64,000 bases of DNA from Spartinivicinus poritis. GTDB taxonomy: Bacteria; Pseudomonadota; Gammaproteobacteria; Pseudomonadales; Zooshikellaceae. The DNA lies in assembly GCF_028858535.1 (NCBI RefSeq), contig NZ_JAPMOU010000025.1, positions 30,256 to 94,255 on the forward strand, given 5' to 3'. Of the stretch, positions 1-7,802 are shown piece by piece (the first letter of the stretch is position 1; every line of letters starts with the position of its first letter). The notes below the pieces were generated by a model, which worked only from the letters and a program-made list of their open reading frames with translations, searched no databases and had not been told where the DNA came from. Both the position numbers and the translations under genes were made by a program.

Positions 1-2
1 AA

Positions 3-944
3 AAACAAAAGCGTAAAGAAAAAGAAGATAATGAGAAAAAAGATAAAGGCCCAATAGAGTGTGAAGATGGTATTTTGATGGAAGTCAAAGATGCTCAGGG
101 GTATTTTAATATTAATAATTTGTATTTAGAAAAAACAGTTATACGAAACAGAAACAACCAGCGTAATAGTTCAAATAATGAGGAAACAGGTGAAGAAGGG
201 AATGATAACCCAAATAATAATGAAAATGGAAAGCAAGACAGTAAGGACAAAGAGGTAACTAATAAGGATATTGAAGCTATTTTTACTAGCTATCGAAATG
301 TAATTGAACAACAACTTTCTCAAAAAATTCCTCAAGATTTATTGAAAGAAATTACAAAGTGGATAAACAAAAAAAATACTGATGGCTCAGAAGATTTAGA
401 GTATTTAGGTTTGAAAACACCCTATCGTGTGGCGAACCAACCATTACAGCATGTTTCTGAATTGCAATTAGTAAGGTATATTAGAGAAAAGTCAGGTAAA
501 TCCTATTACTTGCCTTTAGCAGAAAATTTGGTTGCTTTGCCAGAGCCAGACAAAGAAAGTGATAATCAAACGCCAATTAATATCTATACAGCCTCTGAAG
601 AGCTAATTAAAGCTGTATGTCAGATGAAAGGTAAATCGCTAGATCAATCTCATTTGGAAAAGTTCCTTGAAAAGCGGGTAAAAAAAGATCAGTACAAAAA
701 TATTGATGCAATAGGTACAGAGCTAAGTTCTTGCGGTAGAGTAGATGGGTATAAAATCAAGGATTTAGAACAAAAGAAGTTAATCAGCTTAAATAGCCGG
801 TATTTCATCGCCCAATTTACCGTTCGATTAAACGACTATGAAACTATATTAACCAGTTATTTCTATCGCAAAAGTCAAGATGAAGTAATTGTATATAAAC
901 GGCGTTGGTTACCAGAACCGATTTTTACTAAAGAGACTTCGTAA
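3..944 (+). CDS. gspK: Type II secretion minor pseudopilin GspK, 5'-truncated by window start
   Basis: The frame is open from base 3, so the N-terminal prepilin signal and the start lie outside the window. The visible 313 residues carry the GspK signature DAQGYFNINNL and, further on, the helix-hairpin-type stretch TPINIYTASEELIKAV. GspK caps the periplasmic pseudopilus tip with GspI and GspJ. It is followed 9 bases later by gspL and gspM, the normal gsp order. Unusual: a Lys/Glu-rich run precedes the signature (about bases 3-60), and an Asn/Glu-rich low-complexity stretch follows it (about bases 138-265). Both look like insertions compared with typical GspK. The gene is also more A-rich than its neighbours. 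Confidence 0.88.
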   Translation, partial: KQKRKEKEDNEKKDKGPIECEDGILMEVKDAQGYFNINNLYLEKTVIRNRNNQRNSSNNEETGEEGNDNPNNNENGKQDSKDKEVTNKDIEAIFTSYRNVIEQQLSQKIPQDLLKEITKWINKKNTDGSEDLEYLGLKTPYRVANQPLQHVSELQLVRYIREKSGKSYYLPLAENLVALPEPDKESDNQTPINIYTASEELIKAVCQMKGKSLDQSHLEKFLEKRVKKDQYKNIDAIGTELSSCGRVDGYKIKDLEQKKLISLNSRYFIAQFTVRLNDYETILTSYFYRKSQDEVIVYKRRWLPEPIFTKETS

Positions 945-953
945 AGTGAAGCT

Positions 954-2201
954 ATGAGTGATTGTTTTATTCAATGGCATGATGAGTTGCTAACAGCAGT
1001 CGATCAGGAAAAACCTTGCCTGAGTTGGTGCTGGAGTGATGCCGAAGGAAATGCAGCAACCACTGTGGTTACTGATACCATGGCGGTGTTAGTGGAGCAG
1101 TTAAAAGCCAAGCCTAAAGCGCAGACGGTTCTGGTACTACCCAGTCAGCGTTGTACAGTGACTGCAGTGAAAGTGCCTTCTAAACAGCGTAAACATATTG
1201 AACAGTCTGTGCCTTTTTTGTTGGAAGAGCAGCTGGTTGAAGATGTAGAAGAGTATCACCTGACGTTATTGGCGGTGACTGAACAACAGCTGGTACCAGT
1301 GATTGCAGTCAATAAAGTCTATCTTGCGCAGGTGCTAGGCTATTGTCAGGAGCAGGGAGTTGAGCCTGACCGGATTGTACCTGCATCTATCTTATTAGCC
1401 ACAGAAGCCAATCAACTGATTGCTGATACTGATCAGGCTGTTTTAAGGTTACCTGATTGGCAATTTAGTCTGATTAATACCCAGCAGTTGTCAATGTTGC
1501 TAGGCACTGTGATTAGTTTTGAAGAAGAATTAGCGGGGGTTTATTTAGGGGATGCAGCACTTGATACGTTGCCATCTATTCCTTTGCTTAGCTGGCAACA
1601 ACAAACCATGCCAACCTTGTGTTGGATGGCAACAAACTTTTTACAAAATACAGAATTAAAGCGAATTAATTTGCGCCACGGCCAGTTTAAGCTACAGCAG
1701 GCAGATAGTGGTGTATTACGACAGTGGCGCTGGTCAATTGCAGCAGGAATGGTGGCGATTGCTTTATGGGGGAGCGGCCATTACTGGCAAATAAAACAGT
1801 TGGAAAAGCAGGCAGAGCAGTATGAAACAGCTGCTGTAGAACTGTATAAGCAGCTGTTTCCCAATGATACGATTGTGGATGTCTATGATCAGTTTAAAGC
1901 GAAGTTACAAGGTCGCCGAGTTGACCAAGGCTTAGCGTTTTTACAAGCATTACATAAATGGGGGCAGGCCCAACAGAAATTACCTGATGGCCAGATTACG
2001 GTGAAAAACATTGACTTTCGTGAGCAAGGGCGGTTTTCCCTGGAAGTTAATGCAGCATCACTGGATTCAGTCGATAAATTATTAGCTGCTGTTAAGCAAC
2101 AGGGGCTGAATGCGGAGTTGAAATCAGCAAATCACAACCAAGAACAAGTGGTGGCGCGTATTGTTGTGAAAAACTTGGCTGTTAAACAGGAGGCAGGATG
2201 A
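954..2201 (+). CDS. gspL: Type II secretion inner-membrane protein GspL
   Basis: This 415-residue protein has the GspL layout. The N-terminal cytoplasmic actin-like domain (about 1-240) binds the GspE ATPase. A single membrane segment lies near 262-278 (WSIAAGMVAIALWGSGHYW). A periplasmic coiled coil and a ferredoxin-like domain follow, pairing with GspM. It is placed directly after gspK and overlaps gspM by four bases (ATGA), so the two are translationally coupled. Length is close to the usual 380-420. Sequence identity in this family is low, so the call rests on position and topology as well as on residues. Confidence 0.9.
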   Translation: MSDCFIQWHDELLTAVDQEKPCLSWCWSDAEGNAATTVVTDTMAVLVEQLKAKPKAQTVLVLPSQRCTVTAVKVPSKQRKHIEQSVPFLLEEQLVEDVEEYHLTLLAVTEQQLVPVIAVNKVYLAQVLGYCQEQGVEPDRIVPASILLATEANQLIADTDQAVLRLPDWQFSLINTQQLSMLLGTVISFEEELAGVYLGDAALDTLPSIPLLSWQQQTMPTLCWMATNFLQNTELKRINLRHGQFKLQQADSGVLRQWRWSIAAGMVAIALWGSGHYWQIKQLEKQAEQYETAAVELYKQLFPNDTIVDVYDQFKAKLQGRRVDQGLAFLQALHKWGQAQQKLPDGQITVKNIDFREQGRFSLEVNAASLDSVDKLLAAVKQQGLNAELKSANHNQEQVVARIVVKNLAVKQEAG

Positions 2202-2671
2202 TTCAGCAGTACTGGCAACAAATGTCGGCTAATGATCGCCGGGCCTTAATGATATTATCAGGCTTTATCCTGATTGCTGGCTTGTATCTATTGATTTGGA
2301 AGCCTTTGGCTAGTCGTTATGCGGCGGCAGAAAGTGATTTGGCTTATTGGCAGGAAGCCTATCAATTTATGGAGCAGCGTCAACAGCAGGCAAAGCAGTT
2401 AGGTGGACAAAACCAGCGAACCAGTTTAAATGTGAACCAGCTACGTCAGTTGATTACTACCCAGGCAGCTCAACATGGGTTAACAATTAACCGTCTGGAA
2501 CCTGGGCAAAGAGGGGTAACTCTGTGGCTGGAGAAGGTGCCGTTTACTTCTACATTAAAGTGGTTAAATTTATTAGCAACTCGCCATCAAGTTAATGTGA
2601 AAGCGATTCAAGTGAGCCGGCAGTCAGATGCAGGGGTTGTTAATATACGAGCGGAATTTCCTGTAATCTAA
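2198..2671 (+). CDS. gspM: Type II secretion inner-membrane protein GspM
   Basis: 157 residues. A short cytoplasmic tail (MIQQYWQQMSANDRR) is followed by one membrane helix near 16-35 (ALMILSGFILIAGLYLLIW). A periplasmic coiled coil and a small ferredoxin-like domain follow. This is the standard GspM plan; the protein partners GspL in the inner-membrane platform. Its start overlaps the gspL stop. No gspN follows: the operon ends here, and a 130-bp inverted repeat begins seven bases after the stop. Confidence 0.9.
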   Translation: MIQQYWQQMSANDRRALMILSGFILIAGLYLLIWKPLASRYAAAESDLAYWQEAYQFMEQRQQQAKQLGGQNQRTSLNVNQLRQLITTQAAQHGLTINRLEPGQRGVTLWLEKVPFTSTLKWLNLLATRHQVNVKAIQVSRQSDAGVVNIRAEFPVI

Positions 2672-2677
2672 AAAAAC

Positions 2678-2807
2678 GGCCACAAAACTACTGCGCTTGC
2701 AAATACGGCGTTAAAAACTGACTCAAAATGCTTGTTTATTAGTTATAAACTCCGCTTTCTCGTCAGTTTTTGCCTTGTCTTTGCTTCGCTCATAACGTTT
2801 TGTGGTC
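2678..2807. repeat. 130-bp imperfect inverted repeat between gspM and pdxB
   Basis: Outer arms are GGCCACAAAAC (2678-2688) and GTTTTGTGGTC (2797-2807), complementary except for one base. Inner arms are AAAAACTGAC (2713-2722) and GTCAGTTTTT (2762-2771), a perfect match. The 39-base centre is AT-rich. The arrangement suggests a folded MITE-like or palindromic intergenic repeat rather than a simple terminator, because no T-tract follows either arm pair. It fills almost all of the gspM-pdxB gap. No second copy is in this window. Confidence 0.6.
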
Positions 2808-2852
2808 GCTTTTATATTGAAAAGGTCTATCCAGTTTACTGAAGAACCGATT

Positions 2853-4016
2853 ATGAAAATTGTTGCTGACGAAAACATTCCATTACTTAATGCTTTTTTC
2901 CAGTCTATTGGGGATATTACAACTTACCCTGGACGGGAGATTGGTCCTGAGCAGGTAGCGGATGCTGATATTTTGCTGGTGAGGTCAGTTACCCAGGTTA
3001 ATCAAACATTACTTGCTAACAGTAGTGTCCGTTTTGTGGGCACCTGTACGATTGGTACCGATCATATCGACTTAGCCTATTTGGAAGAGCAGGGGATTAA
3101 TTTTGCTGCTGCGCCTGGCTGTAATGCTAATGCGGTGGTTGAGTATGTGGTTAGTGTGTTGGATGTGTTGGCGGAGCAGCAAGGCTTTAACTGGCAAGAT
3201 AAAGTGATGGGGGTTGTTGGTAAAGGCAATGTGGGGGATCGTTTATATCAAGCATTAATCAAGTTGGGGGTCACTTGTCTTGTGAATGACCCCATTTTAG
3301 AAGCAACAGAAGAAAACGAAAGCTGTGAGTATGTTTCCCTGGATCAATTACTGGCTGAAAGTGATATTGTCACTTTACATACACCATTAACAGAGGCGGG
3401 TGACTACCCCACTTATCACCTTCTGGATGCTGCTCGTTTAGACCAGCTAAAGCCCAACGCTATTTTAATTAATGCCAGTCGTGGTGCGGTAGTGGATAAT
3501 CAGGCGCTGATGAGCTCACTTTTGGCTGGGAAGCCACTGACAGTAGCTTTGGATGTGTGGGAGCAAGAGCCGGAAATTAATCGTCAACTATTGCCTTTAA
3601 TAACGATCGCAACCCCTCATATTGCCGGATATAGTGTTGATGGCAAAATTGCTGGTACTGAAATGGTGTATCGAGCCATTTGTCGTGCATTTGGGTTACC
3701 TAGCCGGGTGAGAGTAGAAGGTATAAAGCCGCTACCTAAGTTAAAAGCCTTAAGTTTCAGTAGTGATGCTAGTTTGGAAGAAGTGCTATCTACCTCTATT
3801 CGCTCTGTTTACGATGTAAGACAGGATGATGCACTATTTCGTAATAGCCTTCGGGCCCTAGCAGAAGATGCCTCTACGGCTCAGGTATTTGACTCACTAC
3901 GAAAGCATTATCGTAGTCGACGGGAGTTTTCTACTGTAAAAATTAAAATTAAGAAATGTTCCGGTAAGGTCAGTTCTGCACTGAAGGCGCTTAACTTTAA
4001 TATTGTAACAGTTTAG
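2853..4016 (+). CDS. pdxB: Erythronate-4-phosphate dehydrogenase
   Basis: Oxidises 4-phosphoerythronate to 2-oxo-3-hydroxy-4-phosphobutanoate, the second step of the DXP-dependent pyridoxal-5'-phosphate pathway, in the cytoplasm. The 387 residues have the D-2-hydroxyacid dehydrogenase fold. Visible motifs are the N-terminal MKIVADENIPLL, the NAD-binding stretch GVVGKGNVGDRL, the catalytic region NASRGAVVDNQAL, the DVWEQEP loop and the ATPHIAGYS histidine. A C-terminal dimerisation domain follows. The start at 2853 gives the family N-terminus; an in-frame upstream ATG-like start (2802) would begin inside the inverted repeat. No strong Shine-Dalgarno is visible. It appears monocistronic, ending at a strong terminator. 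Confidence 0.95.
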   Translation: MKIVADENIPLLNAFFQSIGDITTYPGREIGPEQVADADILLVRSVTQVNQTLLANSSVRFVGTCTIGTDHIDLAYLEEQGINFAAAPGCNANAVVEYVVSVLDVLAEQQGFNWQDKVMGVVGKGNVGDRLYQALIKLGVTCLVNDPILEATEENESCEYVSLDQLLAESDIVTLHTPLTEAGDYPTYHLLDAARLDQLKPNAILINASRGAVVDNQALMSSLLAGKPLTVALDVWEQEPEINRQLLPLITIATPHIAGYSVDGKIAGTEMVYRAICRAFGLPSRVRVEGIKPLPKLKALSFSSDASLEEVLSTSIRSVYDVRQDDALFRNSLRALAEDASTAQVFDSLRKHYRSRREFSTVKIKIKKCSGKVSSALKALNFNIVTV

Positions 4017-4069
4017 TGACATTTTTTTTGCAAGTGACTATCTGAAAAGCATTCTCGAAGGTATAAAAA

Positions 4070-4095
4070 AACACCGCTATTGGCGGTGTTTTTAT
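4070..4095 (+). terminator. Rho-independent terminator of pdxB
   Basis: Perfect 8-bp stem AACACCGC (4070-4077) / GCGGTGTT (4083-4090) with loop TATTG. It is preceded by an A-run and followed by a T-run, so it could act in both directions, including for the small minus-strand gene at 4195-4359. Confidence 0.85.
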
Positions 4096-4194
4096 GTAGA
4101 GAGCAGATCACAGGAAACTCGCTTGTTAAGGCCTAATTATCGTGAAGCTATCGGCTATGTTGTTATAAGTGACTCGCTTTATGTGACAGTTGGG

Positions 4195-4359
4195 TTACTT
4201 TTTCTTATAAACCCAGGCTTTTTCCAGCCTTTTACAGGCTTTCATAATCATTTGTTCCGTAATGGGAATTTCATTACCATTTTCATCAATGATGGCTGCG
4301 CCATACAATAGGTTTTCAGGTCGTGGGGACTTCGTCGTTATCATGGGTTGGGTGCGCAT
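4195..4359 (-). CDS. Small conserved-looking protein (PA1571-like?), 54 residues
   Basis: A 54-codon frame on the minus strand starts at ATG 4359 after the good ribosome-binding site AGAGGT and stops at 4195. The centre reads GAAIIDENGNEIPITEQMI, followed by a basic, Trp-containing tail (KACKRLEKAWVYKKK). This pattern of a short polar head, a GxAIIDxxGxExPIT core and an amphipathic helix resembles small proteins of Pseudomonas labelled PA1571 family. That match is from memory and unverified. No function is known. A plus-strand frame over the same bases (4123-4311) looks like its shadow. It is convergent with pdxB and shares its bidirectional terminator. Confidence 0.6.
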   Translation of the reverse strand: MRTQPMITTKSPRPENLLYGAAIIDENGNEIPITEQMIMKACKRLEKAWVYKKK

Positions 4360-4818
4360 AAGTTACCTCTTAGCCTAATCAGTACATGAGATTTATTACC
4401 AAAGCACCTGTTATGACTGGATTATTATTAGTTTAGTTTTACTCCAAAGTGCTAAGGCGTTTAGTGGATCACACTTTATTGTTTTTAGTCCTTTTTTTGT
4501 GAGGTTAAACGAGGATGCTTACTCCCTGCAACTACCTTGAAGGGCTTTTTTTATACCATTCAGGACTATTAAAAGAAACACTGATTTGCAAAACCTTTTA
4601 TATGTAAGTATACGCTTATTTAAAACGTAGGATTTCTACTTATACAGACAACTTGTCGCTACTAGTGGTCCATGCGTAAAGTTGTTACCTTATTTTGCAC
4701 ATGGTCCACTAGCTGCTACAAAAGGTGCAAGCAGCCATGGCAAGAGTCACTAAAGTGCTGAATGTCATGGCTGCTGTGCGTGAGAAAGGAGACAGTCAGT
4801 ATTTGGTGAAATATAGGG
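4360..4818. other. Intergenic region with two inverted repeats
   Basis: No gene is seen. Two palindromic structures are present. One is CTAGTGGTCCATG (4662-4674) against CATGGTCCACTAG (4700-4712), 12 of 13 bases paired. The other is AGCAGCCATG (4730-4739) against CATGGCTGCT (4766-4775), perfect. Neither has a T-tract. They lie just downstream of the minus-strand gene that ends at 4819. Confidence 0.5.
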
Positions 4819-5250
4819 CTATCGGCAGTTGGTAAAAAAGGTCTTCAGTACTTGCTTAACATTGTTTGCGCTTTGGGTTTGCACGGCGTTACGCAGCTGT
4901 TGAGCCAGGGTAGCCTGTTGTTCAGCTACTGAGGGTGGAAGTTCTGGGTCTTCTGGTTGGGGTAGGTTAAGCCCTGCTAAGCGAACAAAGGACATCTCCG
5001 TTAACACTGCCTGATCAATAGCATCCTGACGGATCGTATCCTGATAGCGTAAATAACCTTCGCTGCCTAACCAAAGCATGCAACCAAAACATGCCAGGTG
5101 ACGGTCATGGGGAATGCCAAACTCATCAGGTGTATAACTACCAATGATATCATCCACATACAGTGTGCTGCTGCGGGGAAAAACCCGATACAGCCGAAGT
5201 AAGATGTGAGCACAATCATGATAAAAGTCGTCAATATGAATATCGGCCAT
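4819..5250 (-). CDS. Uncharacterised protein, 143 residues
   Basis: Not recognised. The protein is soluble with no signal peptide or membrane segment. The first half looks like a compact alpha/beta or winged-helix-type domain (DDFYHDCAHILLRLYRVFP, then SSTLYVDDIIGSYTPDEFG and GCMLWLGSEGYLRY). The second half, after a Pro/Glu-rich linker (NLPQPEDPELPP), is an amphipathic helix. The YLRY...DQAVLT pattern is reminiscent of DNA-binding winged helices, but this is weak. It stands alone between alaA and the inverted-repeat region. No clear Shine-Dalgarno precedes the ATG. Confidence 0.65.
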   Translation of the reverse strand: MADIHIDDFYHDCAHILLRLYRVFPRSSTLYVDDIIGSYTPDEFGIPHDRHLACFGCMLWLGSEGYLRYQDTIRQDAIDQAVLTEMSFVRLAGLNLPQPEDPELPPSVAEQQATLAQQLRNAVQTQSANNVKQVLKTFFTNCR

Positions 5251-5418
5251 AGGTTAACAACTATATAGTTTGGGTCAGCGGTTTATTGAAAATACTATCT
5301 TTAAAACAGTATCAAGAAAGGCAACCTTTAGTGATGCCCACCAATGAGTGGGGTGCATCACGGTGTAGCTACCTATAAGAAAACTTAGTTGACTTGTCGT
5401 CAAATTGTCACGCTAAGT

Positions 5419-6633
5419 TTAACGGAAATATTGTTCTAAAAATTCGCCAAAGCGAAGAATGGCATCTTGTAGGTCTTCAGCATGGGGTAAAGTCACAATG
5501 CGAATATGATCGGGCTCTGGCCAGTTAAAGGCAGTGCCTTGTACCAACAAGATTTTTTGCTGTAGAAGTAAGTCCAGTACCAGCTGTTCATCATTAACGA
5601 CAGGGTAAACCTTTGGGTCCAGCTTAGGGAAAGCGTATAAGGCGCCCGTTGGCTTAACACAGCTGACCCCTGGAATTTCATTGAGTAACTGCCAAGTGAT
5701 GTCGCGTTGCTCTTTTAAACGCCCGCCAGGTAGCACTAAGTCATTAATACTTTGATAACCACCTAGAGCGGCTTGGATAGCATGCTGGGTAGGCATATTG
5801 GGGCATAACCGCATTGATGCCAGCATGTCTAAGCCTTCAATGTAGCCTTTGGCCTTTTGCTTGGGGCCGTTGATAACCATCCAGCCTGAGCGAAAGCCTG
5901 CAGCTCGATATGACTTAGATAATCCGTTAAACGTAACTGTGAGAATATCATCAGCCAGACTGGCCAATGAGTGGTGTTGGATGTCATCGTATAAAATCTT
6001 GTCGTAGATTTCGTCAGCAAAAATAACCAGTTGATGCTGTCGGGCAAACTCAACCAGCTCTTCTAAAAATGCTTTAGGGTATACGGCACCTGTTGGGTTG
6101 TTAGGGTTGATAATGACAATACCGCGGGTTTTGCGGGTGATTTTTTGCTTTATATCATCAAGGTCAGGGTACCAGTTGGCTTGCTCATCGCAGCGATAGT
6201 GTACGGGCTTGCCTCCTGATAGGCTTACTGCGGCTGTCCACAGGGGGTAGTCTGGAGAGGGAATTAATAGCTCATCACCATTATTGAGTAGCGCTTGCAT
6301 GGCCATCACAATTAATTCACTAACGCCATTACCAATGTAGATATCATCAATGGCAACATCCAGCATGCCTTTTTGTTGGTAATATTGCATGACGGCTTTA
6401 CGGGCAGAAAATAAGCCTTTAGCGTCACCGTACCCTTGGGCTTGAGGTAAGTTATGAATGACATCTTGAATTAGCTCTTCAGGTGCATCAAAACCAAAAG
6501 GGGCGGGGTTGCCGATATTCAGTTTAAGTACGCGATGGCCTTCGTCTTCGAGGCGCTTCGCTTCATTGAGTACGGGACCACGGATGTCATAACAGACATC
6601 AATCAACTTCTCAGACTTATCTACCAACTGCAT
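5419..6633 (-). CDS. alaA: Alanine aminotransferase AlaA (class I/II PLP aminotransferase)
   Basis: Transfers the amino group of glutamate to pyruvate to form alanine; cytoplasmic, PLP-dependent. The 404 residues match E. coli AlaA almost end to end in length and motifs. These include CYDIRGPVLNEAKRLEDEG, the start of the substrate domain LNIGNPAPFGFDAP, NPNNPTGAVYP, and the PLP lysine in FNGLSKSYRAAGF (Lys240). I chose the ATG at 6633 because the protein then starts like AlaA (MQLVDKSEKLIDVCYDIRG); an upstream in-frame ATG at 6693 adds 20 residues. A short AGGG element lies upstream. Transcribed alone, divergent from msrB. Confidence 0.9.
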   Translation of the reverse strand: MQLVDKSEKLIDVCYDIRGPVLNEAKRLEDEGHRVLKLNIGNPAPFGFDAPEELIQDVIHNLPQAQGYGDAKGLFSARKAVMQYYQQKGMLDVAIDDIYIGNGVSELIVMAMQALLNNGDELLIPSPDYPLWTAAVSLSGGKPVHYRCDEQANWYPDLDDIKQKITRKTRGIVIINPNNPTGAVYPKAFLEELVEFARQHQLVIFADEIYDKILYDDIQHHSLASLADDILTVTFNGLSKSYRAAGFRSGWMVINGPKQKAKGYIEGLDMLASMRLCPNMPTQHAIQAALGGYQSINDLVLPGGRLKEQRDITWQLLNEIPGVSCVKPTGALYAFPKLDPKVYPVVNDEQLVLDLLLQQKILLVQGTAFNWPEPDHIRIVTLPHAEDLQDAILRFGEFLEQYFR

Positions 6634-6844
6634 GGTATGACCCTGTAACAAGAAATTTTCCTGAGAAAAAGCCGTTCTATGTTGGTTGAGCAAGGTTTAT
6701 TGACCAAACATCAATAAAGGCTTTTTCCAAATTAATCTAAGCCTGTGGATACCAACGATTTGGGTATACTTCTTCATATGGCTGAGATTAAGCAGAATTG
6801 TAATGGGTAAAGATAGATAAATCACTGGCTAATTGAGGTCAATT

Positions 6845-7246
6845 ATGGCAAAAGTTGACAAATCAGACTCCCAATGGCAGCAACAGTTAACCCAAGAGCA
6901 ATACCGGGTATGCCGACAAAAAGGGACTGAGCCACCGTTCTCTGGACAATATGAGTCACATGATAATGAGGGTATTTACCACTGTGTTTGTTGTGGTCAG
7001 GCACTTTTTGACTCAAACCATAAATATCACTCTGGGTCTGGTTGGCCAAGCTATTGGCAACCGATTAGTAGTGGTGCTGTTGCAGAAGCGGGTGATAATA
7101 GTTTAGGAATGCAGCGCATTGAGGTGCTTTGTAGTCAATGTGATGCTCATTTGGGACATGTATTTCCAGATGGTCCAGAGCCAACTGGACTACGGTACTG
7201 CATTAACTCTGTTGCTTTAGATTTTTCACCGAAAAAACAGTGTTAA
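6845..7246 (+). CDS. msrB: Peptide-methionine (R)-S-oxide reductase MsrB
   Basis: Repairs methionine-R-sulfoxide in proteins using thioredoxin. All landmarks are present in 133 residues. The zinc site is made of Cys47/Cys50 (YHCVCCGQ) and Cys96/Cys99 ([16 protein letters not shown]). The substrate loop is [10 protein letters not shown], and the catalytic Cys119 lies in LRYCINS. The ATG at 6845 follows GAGGTCAATT; a non-ATG codon at 6833 is in frame but less likely. The gpx-like gene begins 31 bases downstream, so the two form a small oxidative-repair unit. Confidence 0.93.
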   Translation: MAKVDKSDSQWQQQLTQEQYRVCRQKGTEPPFSGQYESHDNEGIYHCVCCGQALFDSNHKYHSGSGWPSYWQPISSGAVAEAGDNSLGMQRIEVLCSQCDAHLGHVFPDGPEPTGLRYCINSVALDFSPKKQC

Positions 7247-7277
7247 TCATAATCAATAAATTGAGTGAGAGTTATTC

Positions 7278-7781
7278 ATGGATGGAATCTACCAAATAGC
7301 CTGTCAAACTATTGATGGACAGTCAGTTATGCTAGCTGACTATGCTGATAAAGTGATGCTGGTTGTTAATACCGCCAGTCAGTGCATGTTTACGCCACAA
7401 TATCAGCAGCTAGAACAACTACACCAGCAATACCAACACCAAGGGCTGGTGGTATTGGGTTTTCCTTGTAATCAGTTCAGACACCAGGAGCCAGATAGTG
7501 AATCGGATATCCAGCAATTCTGTACCACCCGCTATGGAGTAAGCTTCCCTTTATTCGCAAAAATTAACGTCAATGGCGATGAGGCGCATCCTCTTTTTCA
7601 ACTGTTAAAGCAAAAAGCACCTGGCTTATTGGGTAGTCAGGCGATTAAATGGAATTTTACAAAGTTTTTGGTTTCCCCCGAAGCCAAGCATATAAAACGT
7701 TATTCCCCGCAAACTCTACCCGAAGCAATTGAGCCGGATATTAAAAAATACTTAGCGATGCAAAACAGTCAAGCAGCCTAG
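7278..7781 (+). CDS. Glutathione/thioredoxin peroxidase of the GPx family (BtuE-like)
   Basis: Reduces hydroperoxides, most likely with thioredoxin, as bacterial non-selenium GPx proteins do. The 167 residues show the peroxidatic cysteine in NTASQCMFTPQY (Cys36), the Gln in GFPCNQF (Gln66) and the Trp/Asn pair in KWNFTKFLV. Together these make the GPx catalytic tetrad with Cys in place of selenocysteine. A second Cys (82) is placed where resolving cysteines occur. It lies directly behind msrB, consistent with a joint role in oxidative stress. Cytoplasmic; no signal peptide. Confidence 0.9.
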   Translation: MDGIYQIACQTIDGQSVMLADYADKVMLVVNTASQCMFTPQYQQLEQLHQQYQHQGLVVLGFPCNQFRHQEPDSESDIQQFCTTRYGVSFPLFAKINVNGDEAHPLFQLLKQKAPGLLGSQAIKWNFTKFLVSPEAKHIKRYSPQTLPEAIEPDIKKYLAMQNSQAA

Positions 7782-7802
7782 CTTAATATCAGTTTGATTA
7801 AT

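Noticed and set aside
2802..2852. Longer pdxB start adding 17 residues
   Set aside because: It would start within the inverted repeat, and the added residues are not seen in PdxB, which begins MKIxxDENIP.
4123..4311. A 62-codon plus-strand frame after pdxB
   Set aside because: Composition is unlike a protein-coding gene and it has no ribosome-binding site; it is opposite the better-supported 54-residue minus-strand gene.
4662..4775. Terminators or a CRISPR-like repeat in the 4.4-4.8 kb gap
   Set aside because: The two inverted repeats differ in sequence, lack T-tracts and do not recur with spacers.
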